This document shows, piece by piece, positions 36,102 through 45,159 of a DNA stretch of 64,000 nt. Every line of letters starts with the position of its first letter. The first letter of the stretch is position 1. A model generated the notes under the pieces. The model did not search any database. It saw only the letters and a program-made list of their open reading frames with translations, and was not told where the DNA came from. The translations under genes and the position numbers were made by a program. Origin of the DNA: a virus; the IMG/VR virus record IMGVR_UViG_3300017963_000024, positions 22,833 through 86,832 of that record. One strand, 5' to 3'.

Positions 36102-37667
36102 ATGTCCCGAAGCAAAAAGCGAATAATGAAGACCGGGGGAGCCGTTCAGGTTTCCAAATCAACGGTCGTCAAAGAAGATCAAGAACCACTCCTGCCGACG
36201 ATGTTCGTGAGGGTCATTAAGGCGGCAAAGCCAGTGACTTCTACTCCTCCAAGTCAGCAGATTACAAACGATGACTTCAGTTCGTACTACGAAGGCGAGG
36301 TTGTCGTCCAACCTTATGTAGACCCTTCTGCGCTTCTAAACCTCGCTCAAGAGAATCCTGTTCATTGTGCTTGCATCACTGCTGTTGCGGCTGATGCTAC
36401 TGGCCGGGGTTGGAAATTGGAGTGGTCTGGTCAGCCTGATCTTAGGATCGAGCAGAAGGATGTGAAGCAAGCACAGCAAGAACTTTGGCAAAAGCTTGAA
36501 GACATTACACCAAATCTCACGTTTTCCGAACTCCTTCGTCAGGCAGTTTGGGAGCTTCGGGCAATTGGGTGGGCCGCTTGGGAGGTCGCTCGTGACAGCA
36601 GTGGCGAAATTGGTGCTCTCTACCCAATTCCCGCCCACACCGTTCGAGTTTTGAAGGACAAGACTGGTTACATCCAGATTCGAGGTGGCAAAGCTCGATA
36701 TTTCCGAAACTTTGGTCAGGAGGGCGCGCTTCCAGAAGGTGTGGAGTTCGTGAATGTGGATACAGGCGATGCTTCCCGAGCCAATGAACTTCTTTTCTTC
36801 CAATCTTACCATCCACGAACTCCTTTCTATGGACTTCCCGATTGGGTTTCCGCCGTTTCGTCGATGGCTGAGATGACTCAGATTCGAGAGTTCAATATGT
36901 CGTTCTTCTCAAGTGGAGGGATGGCAGACAGAATCATCACTGTAAAAGCCGATAACGAGGCAGTTGCCGATGCGCTTGGTAAAAAGATCGAGGAGCAAGT
37001 CCAAGCTGCTAAAGGTCTAGCTCACGTTTCCATAGTAATCAGTGGAACGACTGATGTTGAAGTTCGTGTGGAATCAATGAGCCGAACCGAGGGCGATAGG
37101 GATGGTCAGTTCAGAACTCGGCGGGATGACCTCGTAAAAGAAATTCTCATGGCCCACAGTGTTCCTCCATACAGAATCGGCTTTGCCGAGCTAGGAACTC
37201 TTGGAGGATCAGCAGCCCGTGAAATGCTTCGAGCCTACCGCTTTGGGGCAATCGAGCCTGTCCAGACAATCATCGAAGACCGACTAACTCAAACTTTGTT
37301 CGGTCAACAAGGCTTGCAGATTCCATCAAGCATGAGATGGGTTCTGCAAGACGTTGATTTTGAGTTGGTTGATTTGAATCTTCTCATCGCTACCCGAGGA
37401 GTTCAAAATGGTTTTGCCACTCCCTCACAAGCTGGACAGTTGATGGGATTCGAGCCAACTGACGATCCAGCGGCAAACCGTCTCTATATGGATGGTGTTC
37501 CTATCACTGGAGATGTTCGTGAAGGCCAACCATCTGGATTATCTACAGAGCAACCAAGCGGATTGCCAGAAGGAATGGCTCCGACCGCCCCGACACCGAT
37601 GGAGACTCCAGCACCACAGAGCGGGGGCAATGGTCGAGGAGGAACGATTGAGGTTGCTTCCGCGTGA
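36102..37667 (+). CDS. Portal protein
   Basis: ATG at 36102 follows ctaggagtggtc. The 521-residue protein has the phage portal layout: a segment near 75-100 (ENPVHCACITAVAADATGRGW), WAAWEVARDSSGEIGALYPIPAHTVRVL, YHPRTPFYGLPDWVSA, and later VPPYRIGFAELGTLGGSAAREMLRAYRF. It forms the ring at the vertex through which DNA passes. It directly follows the large terminase. The C-terminus is Pro/Gly-rich and probably disordered. Confidence 0.88.
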   Translation: MSRSKKRIMKTGGAVQVSKSTVVKEDQEPLLPTMFVRVIKAAKPVTSTPPSQQITNDDFSSYYEGEVVVQPYVDPSALLNLAQENPVHCACITAVAADATGRGWKLEWSGQPDLRIEQKDVKQAQQELWQKLEDITPNLTFSELLRQAVWELRAIGWAAWEVARDSSGEIGALYPIPAHTVRVLKDKTGYIQIRGGKARYFRNFGQEGALPEGVEFVNVDTGDASRANELLFFQSYHPRTPFYGLPDWVSAVSSMAEMTQIREFNMSFFSSGGMADRIITVKADNEAVADALGKKIEEQVQAAKGLAHVSIVISGTTDVEVRVESMSRTEGDRDGQFRTRRDDLVKEILMAHSVPPYRIGFAELGTLGGSAAREMLRAYRFGAIEPVQTIIEDRLTQTLFGQQGLQIPSSMRWVLQDVDFELVDLNLLIATRGVQNGFATPSQAGQLMGFEPTDDPAANRLYMDGVPITGDVREGQPSGLSTEQPSGLPEGMAPTAPTPMETPAPQSGGNGRGGTIEVASA

Positions 37668-37678
37668 GAGGTGAGATC

Positions 37679-39622
37679 ATGGCAGCAATGAAAACGGAAA
37701 GGGGCATGAAGTTCCCCTCCAAAGCCTACGCATACGTTCCAGATGCGTCCAAACCTTCAACATGGAAACTTCGTCTCTGGTCAACCCCGACCAGTGGAGT
37801 GACGGCCCAACAGGTAGGAGCCGCAATCGCAGCAGTGGGTCCCAAAGGCTTCCGTGGGAAACGAGTTCAGATTCCGAGTTCCGCGATGGGTTCCGTGAAG
37901 CAAAAGATCAGGGGGGCTTTCAAAAAGTTGCACCCCGGTCGAATGCTCCCGGCAGCCCTCAAGAAAAGCTTTGAGGCCATCGAAAAAGCCGTTGAGCGGC
38001 TGGAGAAATCGGACAACGTCCTGAAAGCTTGTGGGGCCTGTATGTTTCCGACTCTCCCCGATGATCCTCTCTGCCAGTGGTGCGGAAGTCCTCTCGCAGA
38101 AACAGCCGAGGAGCTTATGAAAGAAGAAGTAAAGAAGGTCACTGGAGGAATCGAAGAGACGGATCGCAGCTACCGCGTTCGTGTGACGGCCCCGAAGGGC
38201 TTTCTCAAAGGAACCATGCGTCACAAGGAAATGACAGGTGGTGTTACAGGCTTGTTCGGAAAAAAGTCAGCTTCCGGCAAAATGATTCTGCGGACTCTAA
38301 TCTTCGACAAGTCGGCGTTCAAGGACACCAGAGCTGTCCGGGCGTGGATGACCCGCAACAAGGTCAAGAAAACCGAGGATGGGTACGAGCAGCCGACCTT
38401 CCCTCTCTGGCTGGAAGACGACAAGGAGTTCGTTCTTGTAAAAGCTTTGATCGACTCCGATCAGGTTGCCGAGTACAGCTATATGCAGATCAACCGAAAG
38501 GATGGGGTCCGAATCTCGCTGGAGCACAACGGAACCGAGTGGTATGTCTCCAGCCTTGGATTCAGCCGTGATCCCTACCCAACGATGGAGCAAGCCGAAG
38601 CGTGGATCAACGAGACGCGCTCGACGGTAGAAGCCTCGAAGAACAAGTGGTCGGAGGGTGCCGTTCTTCCTCTGGATGGTGGCCCACAAAAATTTGTCAT
38701 TCACGCTTCATTTGATGGCTTGTCGCAGAAGGAATCCACAGAATCCTTCCCGATTCTCAAGGAGAAGTTTCAGCCTGTGTTTGATGTACGATTCGGAACC
38801 TCACGGGATCGCAGTGGGTTCTTCGGCTGGCGCACAGACACAGATCTCTCCAAAGCTTGCCCGATCCTGAAACGGGCACCGGGTCCCGCGTTCTGGCTAG
38901 ACACCGACAACGTGGCCCCTAAAGTCATCAAGACAGCCGGAGCCTACCCTCCCGTCTCGACATATCGTGAGACATTCGTGATGGACTATGGAGAGTGGCG
39001 GCTGCGGCACGCAACTCCCACCAATCTTTCGATTTCCATCGAAAGTGCTCTCAAGAAGTTTTCCGGTGACGTTGAATTGGTCTATGACGAAGACATTGGC
39101 TGGTTGTGGTTGCCCGCTGCCAAAGCTTCTGACCCCGGTGATCGAATTACTTGGGCCAAGAAGGAACTGGAGTGGGTGATCGTTCCAGATGGTGCCACAC
39201 ACACGAAGATTGACGTGGATGCCTCCGCGACAAAGCTTCGTCAGTACAACGTTATCAAGTCCACCGGGGAACGTCGATTCACTCTCGGAGTAGCTTATCC
39301 GGTTGCTGAACTCGATGCTCACAAGGACTACATGACCAAGGAGCGACTGGAAGAAGCTGCTTGGCTCTACATGGCGAAGTGTCAGGACATCGGCTTGTAC
39401 CACAAGGATGGAACAAGTGGTTCCGGTCAAGTGGTGGAGTCCTACATCTATCGGGGTCCTGATTGGGAAGTTGGAGATCAGATCATCAAGTCTGGTGACT
39501 GGCTTCTCGGTGTGCTCTGGAGCGAGGAAGCTTGGGAAGTTGTGAAAAGTGGAAAAGTGAAGGGTTACAGCTTCCAAGGGCTTGCCAAGAGGGTAATTCG
39601 AGAACTCAAGAATGCCGCCTAA
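37679..39622 (+). CDS. Multidomain protein with C-terminal XkdF-type prohead protease
   Basis: From the ATG at 37679 (site gagaggtgagatc) the protein is 647 residues. The N-terminus (FPSKAYAYVPDASKPSTWKL, then a GFRG-x-RVQIP segment) is a module known from other phage proteins. Residues 115-140 hold a four-cysteine zinc ribbon (CGAC, CQWC). The last 110 residues (YPVAELDAHKDYMTKERLEEAA, VVESYIYRGPDW, GVLWSEEAWEVVKSGKVKGYSFQG) match XkdF-type putative serine proteases that mature the capsid. The middle 400 residues are unassigned, making it much longer than ordinary XkdF proteins. Confidence 0.75.
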   Translation: MAAMKTERGMKFPSKAYAYVPDASKPSTWKLRLWSTPTSGVTAQQVGAAIAAVGPKGFRGKRVQIPSSAMGSVKQKIRGAFKKLHPGRMLPAALKKSFEAIEKAVERLEKSDNVLKACGACMFPTLPDDPLCQWCGSPLAETAEELMKEEVKKVTGGIEETDRSYRVRVTAPKGFLKGTMRHKEMTGGVTGLFGKKSASGKMILRTLIFDKSAFKDTRAVRAWMTRNKVKKTEDGYEQPTFPLWLEDDKEFVLVKALIDSDQVAEYSYMQINRKDGVRISLEHNGTEWYVSSLGFSRDPYPTMEQAEAWINETRSTVEASKNKWSEGAVLPLDGGPQKFVIHASFDGLSQKESTESFPILKEKFQPVFDVRFGTSRDRSGFFGWRTDTDLSKACPILKRAPGPAFWLDTDNVAPKVIKTAGAYPPVSTYRETFVMDYGEWRLRHATPTNLSISIESALKKFSGDVELVYDEDIGWLWLPAAKASDPGDRITWAKKELEWVIVPDGATHTKIDVDASATKLRQYNVIKSTGERRFTLGVAYPVAELDAHKDYMTKERLEEAAWLYMAKCQDIGLYHKDGTSGSGQVVESYIYRGPDWEVGDQIIKSGDWLLGVLWSEEAWEVVKSGKVKGYSFQGLAKRVIRELKNAA

Positions 39623-39962
39623 GATGGCTGAAGAAATTACAGAGAGTGCTGCCCTCAGTAAGTTGAGGGAGGTCAAAGACATCAACCGTCTGTTTGTTGA
39701 CGTGCGCTGCCGCAAGTGCCGCAAGCTTTTCTTCAAATGGTTACCCGTGCAGCAGATCATGTTTGAGGTCAAGTGCAGTCGGTGTGGGCACATCGAAACT
39801 CGGAATATGTGCGGCATATTGACGCCGGACTTTTTTCCAGAAAGGGGTTGCAAAAAACAAAACAGCGGATTAAAAGTTGGGACCGATGAGGAAGAAACTG
39901 AAGTGTCTGAGCACCCTTCAAGAGTGCCATCGAATGAAGCCATTCAAACTTTTGGAGGGTGA
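39612..39962 (+). CDS. Com-like zinc-finger protein, 116 aa
   Basis: Residues 28-70 show VRCRKCRKLFFKW and VKCSRCGHIETRN, the paired CxxC layout of Com-type zinc fingers found in many phages beside the portal and capsid genes. Mu Com is a translational regulator, but most relatives are uncharacterised. The acidic C-terminus is probably disordered. It overlaps the protease gene's end. Confidence 0.65.
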   Translation: MPPKMAEEITESAALSKLREVKDINRLFVDVRCRKCRKLFFKWLPVQQIMFEVKCSRCGHIETRNMCGILTPDFFPERGCKKQNSGLKVGTDEEETEVSEHPSRVPSNEAIQTFGG

Positions 39963-39965
39963 ACC

Positions 39966-40568
39966 ATGAGTCTGTTCAGCTTTACCGTTGCAGACAAGCC
40001 GGAGACGGAACTCGAAAAGCTCCAAGTCGCCCGCGTGGATGCTGTCGAGGACCCGGCAACAGGCCGATCTTTCATCATTACGAAATCGGAAGACACGGCT
40101 GAACTGCGGGCGAATATCGAGAAGCTTGCGAAGAAGACCGACGAGGTACTTCGCAAGATTCACAAGTCGAGTCCAAAGCTTTCGGACGAGGCAGTTGTGA
40201 CTTCTCTCAACGAACTTTCAACGCTACTCGGTACGGAGAAAGACGTGAAGTTCGAGTACGCGAAGAAGGAAGAGGGTGATAAGCCCTCCGATGCTCCGGC
40301 AACGGAGGCCACGAAACCCGAAGACGACAAGGACAAGGTGGAGACACCGGAAACTCCGGCAACAGAAGCCGCCAAGTCCGCTCCCACTGTGGAGGAGATC
40401 GCCGATGCCGTCATCAAGAAGCTCGAAACAAAGCTTCAGAAGGACGACGGCAAGGAGAAGAGCAAGCCAGCTTCCCAGCAAGTTCAGGCGGGCGACGATG
40501 TGAAGAAGTCGAAGAAGCCCGATTTGGGAGAGGGCCTGTTCGAGAGTGTCGTCTTCTCGCAAGAGTAG
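39966..40568 (+). CDS. Candidate scaffold or prohead assembly protein, 200 aa
   Basis: ATG at 39966 follows ttggagggtgaacc. ARVDAVEDPATGRSFIITKSE near residues 22-42 is typical of prohead protease and assembly proteins. The rest is acidic, helical and rich in Pro, Ala and Thr, like scaffolds that are removed after capsid assembly. It lies immediately upstream of the major capsid gene. Confidence 0.55.
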   Translation: MSLFSFTVADKPETELEKLQVARVDAVEDPATGRSFIITKSEDTAELRANIEKLAKKTDEVLRKIHKSSPKLSDEAVVTSLNELSTLLGTEKDVKFEYAKKEEGDKPSDAPATEATKPEDDKDKVETPETPATEAAKSAPTVEEIADAVIKKLETKLQKDDGKEKSKPASQQVQAGDDVKKSKKPDLGEGLFESVVFSQE

Positions 40569-40608
40569 ACGGACAACCTCAAATCTTTTCTGAGTGAGGA
40601 GAAGAAAC

Positions 40609-41628
40609 ATGAATCTTTCACAGTGGTTGGAGAAGGCAACTTTTACGACCGACGACATCGACCCCTCGATCACCGCAGGAGCAGGTGGGCTTCTCTCTCC
40701 GCGTCAGACGCAGCAGTTCCTTCGCATCGCAATCGAAGCACAGGTAATTGCGCGTGAGGCCCGGATCGAGACTTCCCCCTCTCCGAAGTTCGAGGTTCCC
40801 CGGCTGGCAATGGCCGACCGCATCATGCGGGCTGGTGTCGAAGGTGCTCGCGTAGTGGATGGTGACAGGGTTAAGCCCCGTACCGGACTGATGGAGTTGT
40901 CCACGGTCCTCCTGAAGGGCGAAATGCCCGTCACTGACGAACTGTTCGAGGATCAGATCGAACGGGGTGCCATCGCAGACACTCTGATGATGATGCTCGC
41001 ACAGGGAGTCGGTCGAGACATCGAAGAACTCGCCATCAAGGGTGACACCGACAGAACGGCAGCCGATGACGGTCTGCTCGGAACCAGCGAGCGGGAATTC
41101 ATGGCGTCGATGGACGGTATCGTCAAGCACGCGCAGGACGACTTCGATGCTGGTGTTCTGGTGGACGCGAGCACGATCACGAGCTACGAAGACCTCTTCG
41201 CAGCAATGATCGAAGCTTTGCCTCCGCGTTATCGCCGGAACTACGGCCAGCTTCGGTTCTACGTTCCTGTGGTAGTGGCTGACGGCTACCAGAAGTCCCT
41301 GTCGGCACGCGGAACAAACCTTGGAGATCAGGCGATCATCGACAATCTCCAGACCCGTCTCGGGTACAGGGGAATTCCGGTTGTCTCCGTTCCTCTGCTG
41401 GACGGGGAGAGTTCGATCAACGGGACGGCAATCGACTACTCGAAGTTCTGCTTCTTGACGCCTCCGACGAACATCATTTTTGGCTACCATCGTCGGGTCA
41501 GGGTCGAAAGGTGGCGTGATCCGCGTGCGGGTCTGACCAGCTACTTGCCGACTGTCCGGTTCGACGTGAATTGGGTCAACCCGGAGAGTCAGTCGGTCAT
41601 GGCATCGAATGTGGACATCACCGTCTAG
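40609..41628 (+). CDS. Major capsid protein (HK97-fold type)
   Basis: ATG at 40609 follows gtgaggagaagaaac. The 339-residue protein has the size, position and features of an HK97-type capsid protein with a short N-arm: TAGAGGLLSPRQTQQFLRIA, a GVEGAR turn, MPVTDELFEDQIERG on the spine helix side, and YVPVVVADGYQ with GYRGIPVVSVPLL in the A-domain. It lies between the scaffold candidate and a decoration-like protein. Hairpins follow. Confidence 0.82.
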   Translation: MNLSQWLEKATFTTDDIDPSITAGAGGLLSPRQTQQFLRIAIEAQVIAREARIETSPSPKFEVPRLAMADRIMRAGVEGARVVDGDRVKPRTGLMELSTVLLKGEMPVTDELFEDQIERGAIADTLMMMLAQGVGRDIEELAIKGDTDRTAADDGLLGTSEREFMASMDGIVKHAQDDFDAGVLVDASTITSYEDLFAAMIEALPPRYRRNYGQLRFYVPVVVADGYQKSLSARGTNLGDQAIIDNLQTRLGYRGIPVVSVPLLDGESSINGTAIDYSKFCFLTPPTNIIFGYHRRVRVERWRDPRAGLTSYLPTVRFDVNWVNPESQSVMASNVDITV

Positions 41629-41636
41629 CTTTGAGT

Positions 41637-41661
41637 AGGCCCCCGGTTCCGCTGGGGGCCT
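41637..41661 (+). terminator. GC hairpin after the major capsid gene
   Basis: AGGCCCCC and GGGGGCCT form a perfect 8-bp stem with a 9-base loop. There is no T-run, so it probably only attenuates or stabilises the capsid mRNA. Confidence 0.55.
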
Positions 41662-41685
41662 CCTCAAACCAAAAGTTTGGAGGAG
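41660..41685 (+). promoter_or_regulatory. Hairpin that covers the next gene's ribosome site
   Basis: CTCCTCAAAC pairs with GTTTGGAGGAG with one bulged G, hiding the GGAGGAG (41679-41685) that serves the ATG at 41693. Its left arm overlaps the right arm of the previous hairpin, so the two folds compete. This could tune the ratio of capsid to decoration protein. Confidence 0.5.
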
Positions 41686-41692
41686 AAAAGAA

Positions 41693-42592
41693 ATGAGAGA
41701 TCCAAACAGAGGGAAGCTGGTCGGGTTCGGTGAAAGCTCCCCGTTTGGCCTCGGCAGCATTCCGTTTGCTGTCCTCAGTCAGACGGGCGATGGAGTCACG
41801 GGTGAGCAACTCGTTTTTGGTGATACGGTTGATGCTGAAGTCTACGAACTCAGTGTCGTCGCCACCGATACGACTGTGAACACGGCAGACGACGAACTGA
41901 ACAACACCAACGGCTTTGCCGTGGTGACGATCACCGCACATGGGTTGTCTGTGGGTGATCTGATTCGTGTCGAAGACGAGATTATGAAGATCATCGAAGT
42001 CATCGACGTGAATACAGTTCGTGTCTCTCGTGAGCACAGTGGAACGACGATTGCTGCTCATGCCGATGGTGAGGACATCCTCAAAGCTGCGGCGGCTGCA
42101 ACTGCCGGGGCGAAAGAGGTGGGCCTCGGGGCTGACGTTACCAATGCGTCAGTTACGACTGCTCTGGCTGCGGTTATCGACGCTGAAACCAACATCGGGT
42201 TGAATGCCGAGAAAATCGCAGATGACGAGTTGCTCGTGGCTCTTTCGGCTGGTGCTCAGAATGCTTTGGCGGTGTCCACGGACTTTTCCAACGGTACGTG
42301 GCTCACTGGAGCAAACATGGTTGCCGGGGTCAACCCGAACGATTCGGTTGGCCCGATGGTCGTTCAATCTCGTGTGCCTCTGGCAAACGAGGTTGCGGCA
42401 GCCAAGATGCACTTCGTTCTTCCCTTCGCTCCTGTCTACGTGGGCGTTCTCGTGACGGTCACGGCAACCGGGGTCCAGAAGGTGTGGGACGGACTCATCA
42501 CCATTGTTGGGAACAGAGTAACTCTCGACGATGGGGCGGCAACGGAGCCTTTCGCAGCTACCGACACGATCCGACTGGTCGCACTCCAGTAA
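41693..42592 (+). CDS. Virion structural protein, likely capsid decoration, 299 aa
   Basis: ATG at 41693 follows tggaggagaaaagaa. The protein is β-rich, with AHGLSVGDLIRVEDEIMKI, a small β-barrel module common in virion proteins. The C-terminal half is Ala- and Val-rich with repeated VTVTATG-type strands. Position right after the major capsid gene suggests a head decoration protein. Confidence 0.55.
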   Translation: MRDPNRGKLVGFGESSPFGLGSIPFAVLSQTGDGVTGEQLVFGDTVDAEVYELSVVATDTTVNTADDELNNTNGFAVVTITAHGLSVGDLIRVEDEIMKIIEVIDVNTVRVSREHSGTTIAAHADGEDILKAAAAATAGAKEVGLGADVTNASVTTALAAVIDAETNIGLNAEKIADDELLVALSAGAQNALAVSTDFSNGTWLTGANMVAGVNPNDSVGPMVVQSRVPLANEVAAAKMHFVLPFAPVYVGVLVTVTATGVQKVWDGLITIVGNRVTLDDGAATEPFAATDTIRLVALQ

Positions 42593-42606
42593 AGAAAGCT
42601 TGAGAG

Positions 42607-42630
42607 TGACCGGGGGAAAACCCCCGGTCA
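42607..42630 (+). terminator. Hairpin TGACCGGGGG-AAAA-CCCCCGGTCA
   Basis: A perfect 10-bp stem with an AAAA tetraloop, 15 bases after the upstream stop. It lacks a T-run; partial termination or RNA stabilisation is likely. Confidence 0.6.
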
Positions 42631-42653
42631 TGTCTCAGGAAGGGCCGAGATGA

Positions 42654-43292
42654 ATGTCCACTCTCGTCACACTAGACCAAGCGAAGGAGCGGCTGGGCAT
42701 CGCCCCGGCTAACACGACTGAAGACGTTTCCATTCAACTAGCCCTTGATTCTGCCGAAGAGCATCTCGTTGAACTCTACGGCTACACCTTCACTGCTGGC
42801 GAGAAAACAGACATCCTACGCAACAAGAGACTTCAAGACCAAATCTTTCTAGCTTATCGGCCTGTAACCTCGATCACATCAGCCAAAGCCCGCTACCGGG
42901 GAGCCGATTCAGAGGTCTACGATCTTGAACCTGACCTCATCGACCCGGACGAAGGCATCATCGCCCTTTGGCCTGATCCAGAAGCTTTGTTCCCACCTAG
43001 CTACTGGTACAATTACTCTCCGTTCAACATCATCACACGATGGCGGTATCAAAATTGGCCTGTCGTCACCGTGGTCTACCAAGTCACGGCACTGGAAGAA
43101 GCAACTGCTCCTGTTTCCTTGAAGGACACTGTTCTCGATCTTGGAATTTACTGGCATCGTCGGGGAGGCGCGGCAGAGCATCTATCCTCGAACATTGGTG
43201 GAGTTCAGGAAACGTTTCTGGCAATGGGAGTTCCCCGTTGGGTGGCAGCACGAATACCACATAAACGAAGACAGTCTGTGCGGGTGGTGTAA
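42654..43292 (+). CDS. Head-tail connector (gp6-like), 212 aa
   Basis: ATG at 42654 follows aagggccgagatga. The start MSTLVTLDQAKERLGI, an acidic helix and VTSITSAKARYRGADSEVY fit the head-tail connector/adaptor family that binds the portal. The order with the next genes (closure, completion, tail terminator) is the standard neck cluster. The stop overlaps the next start. Confidence 0.75.
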   Translation: MSTLVTLDQAKERLGIAPANTTEDVSIQLALDSAEEHLVELYGYTFTAGEKTDILRNKRLQDQIFLAYRPVTSITSAKARYRGADSEVYDLEPDLIDPDEGIIALWPDPEALFPPSYWYNYSPFNIITRWRYQNWPVVTVVYQVTALEEATAPVSLKDTVLDLGIYWHRRGGAAEHLSSNIGGVQETFLAMGVPRWVAARIPHKRRQSVRVV

Positions 43293-43633
43293 TGAGACGG
43301 GCTAGCTCCCAGCATCTTCTGAAGGAGCACGTCACCATCCTTCATCCTGTAATAACCACCGATGGGATGGGTGGGCACACAGAAAGCTTTGTTCCAGAAG
43401 CAACTATCAGGAGAGCACGATTCCAAGCTTTGAAAGGCGAAACAGAAGCTTTCTTCGCCGGGACGATAGAAGCCGATGGCATGACTCAGGTTTGGGTTGA
43501 GCCTTATCCCATTCCCGTAGAGAGTGATGATCGTGTTCTGGATGATGAGGATAAGCAGTGGGAAATCGTTAGCATAATGAACATCGAGGGTCTTCAACGC
43601 TTGACGTGTAAGGACATCGGAAGGGAGCCATGA
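43292..43633 (+). CDS. Head closure (head-tail joining) protein, 113 aa
   Basis: The small β-rich protein with HVTILHPVITTDGMGGHTESF and a final LQRLTCKDI fits the SPP1 gp16-like joining family. It would plug the portal and connect the tail. It overlaps both neighbours. Confidence 0.68.
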   Translation: MRRASSQHLLKEHVTILHPVITTDGMGGHTESFVPEATIRRARFQALKGETEAFFAGTIEADGMTQVWVEPYPIPVESDDRVLDDEDKQWEIVSIMNIEGLQRLTCKDIGREP

Positions 43634-44079
43634 TCTTTCGCGCAGACTTAGTGGGCTGGCGTTTGCTTCTCTCAAGATGGGAAAAAGCTGCCTACCTTTT
43701 GAGTGCAGCCGCACAACTTGATGCTTTGAAAGAAGTTGCTGAGAAAATTGCGGAAGCAGCCCGCGAGATGGCTCCGAAAGCTTTTGGTGATCTGATCGAG
43801 TCAATTGTTGTGGAGGAACATCCAACTTGGGTAGCTGTTCTCGTAAAAGCACCCTACGGAGGTTACGTCGAGTTCGGAACAAAACCACATTGGCCGCCTC
43901 TTGAGGCTGTTAGGGCTTGGGCTGAATTGAAGGGCTGGACTGCCGAAGAAATCCAAGCTGGAATTGCTAAGAAAGGTACTCCCGCTCAACCTTTCTTCAT
44001 ACCAGCTTGGGAAAAGTACGAAGATGAAGTTCCGGTAGCCTTTCGTGGAAAAATACAAAAGCTTTGGAAGAGAGTATGA
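43630..44079 (+). CDS. Tail completion protein (HK97 gp10-like), 149 aa
   Basis: An N-terminal helical half and APYGGYVEFGTKPHWPPLEAVRAW are typical of HK97 gp10-like neck proteins, in which Y-x-x-Y/F-V-E-F-G-T is conserved. The C-terminus QPFFIPAWE also fits. It overlaps the next gene by ATGA. Confidence 0.8.
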   Translation: MIFRADLVGWRLLLSRWEKAAYLLSAAAQLDALKEVAEKIAEAAREMAPKAFGDLIESIVVEEHPTWVAVLVKAPYGGYVEFGTKPHWPPLEAVRAWAELKGWTAEEIQAGIAKKGTPAQPFFIPAWEKYEDEVPVAFRGKIQKLWKRV

Positions 44080-44489
44080 TCTCCTTCGAGGAAGTGCAGC
44101 AAGCGGCTTACAACCGACTTGTTGGGGATGTAACCCTTACTTCAAAGCTTGCTCAAGGTGCGAGCAGCGTCATGGATCAGATGGAGCAAGAGCCTCCGTA
44201 TCCTCTGGTTCACCTCGACTACATAACAGCTACTCCTTATTGGGTCCACGGTGAAACGCCTACAGCGGATACTGCCTATTTGCACATGGCTGTCTGGTCA
44301 AAGAAGAATAGCTGGGCCGAAGCTGACGCGATTGCGCGTGACGTGGTCAGACTTCTAGGGCGGTATCAAGTAGTGCAGGGAGACTACAATCTTCAGTTCA
44401 TGTACGGATGGGCACACCAAATTCGCTCCCCGGACGGCAAGCTTCGTCAGATTGCCTTTCGGTTCAAAGTTCTGGCTCTCGATCCGTAG
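44076..44489 (+). CDS. Tail terminator (DUF3168-like), 137 aa
   Basis: ISFEEVQQAAYNRLVGD at the N-terminus, PYPLVHLDYITATPY, and a middle helix after WSKKNSWAEADAIARDVVRLL match the minor tail proteins that cap the tail tube. It lies between the completion protein and the tube genes, as expected. Confidence 0.75.
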   Translation: MISFEEVQQAAYNRLVGDVTLTSKLAQGASSVMDQMEQEPPYPLVHLDYITATPYWVHGETPTADTAYLHMAVWSKKNSWAEADAIARDVVRLLGRYQVVQGDYNLQFMYGWAHQIRSPDGKLRQIAFRFKVLALDP

Positions 44490-44533
44490 GGTCTTGGCTT
44501 TTGAGGCAATCTCGCTTATAGGAGAGAGTGACG

Positions 44534-44785
44534 ATGGAAAAGAAGAAGGTTTTTTTCTACAAGGGGTACACGCACCGTCACGAAGGCGGACGTATCGCAA
44601 CAAGTTGGGGGAGAGGCTTGGCTTCTCTTCCGGTTGATGTAGCTGATCGGCTCATCGCAGAAGGTGCTGCGACTGATCCGAACGCCCCCGCACCAGTTGA
44701 GGAAGAAGAAGCTCCTACTGAAGCTCCAGAGAATCCAACGGAACCATCAAACGACATGGAGGACGTAGGAGATGGCAATTCTTGA
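44534..44785 (+). CDS. Small hypothetical virion-region protein, 83 aa
   Basis: ATG at 44534 follows aggagagagtgacg. The first 45 residues look folded (FFYKGYTHRHEGGRIATSW) and the last 35 are Pro/Glu-rich. It may be a small tail-associated protein. No family is recognised. Confidence 0.5.
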   Translation: MEKKKVFFYKGYTHRHEGGRIATSWGRGLASLPVDVADRLIAEGAATDPNAPAPVEEEEAPTEAPENPTEPSNDMEDVGDGNS

Positions 44786-45128
44786 GATTCCCGTAACGAC
44801 GGTCGAGCGGTTCGGTGTTCTCGATGTTTCGCCGGGAGAAGCTGACGAGACAGACGGGAACTACCCTGACGGCAACGACTACAACAACAACGAACAGGAT
44901 GTGATTTTGCACATTCACAACACAGGCGTAGTGACACGCAACATCATCATCGAGTCCATTGACGATCCCTACGGTCGGCAGGAGGACATCCCTATTGCGA
45001 TAGACGCTGGGGACACAAAGATTGTAGGCCCTCTGAGGTCCATAGCCTTTGGTCGGAGAGTAGCTATCACCATCAGCGAGGACTCGACCGATCTCAAGTT
45101 TTGGGCGCTCCGCTTCAAGTACAACTAG
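44772..45128 (+). CDS. Small hypothetical virion-region protein, 118 aa
   Basis: ATG at 44772 follows gaggacgtaggag. The protein is β-rich with several Asp-Asn-Asp turns (DGNYPDGNDYNNN) and probable Ig-like strands, resembling small capsid or tail decoration proteins. It precedes the tail-tube gene. Confidence 0.5.
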   Translation: MAILEIPVTTVERFGVLDVSPGEADETDGNYPDGNDYNNNEQDVILHIHNTGVVTRNIIIESIDDPYGRQEDIPIAIDAGDTKIVGPLRSIAFGRRVAITISEDSTDLKFWALRFKYN

Positions 45129-45159
45129 GACCGGGGACGCTCACTAGGAGGACTTTCAG

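Noticed and set aside
38897-39943. 348-codon minus-strand frame over the protease gene
   Set aside because: No ribosome site and no domain; the + strand gene is well supported and all neighbours are on +.
40618-41760. 380-codon minus-strand frame over the major capsid gene
   Set aside because: Shadow of a strongly coding + frame; it also runs across the post-capsid hairpins.
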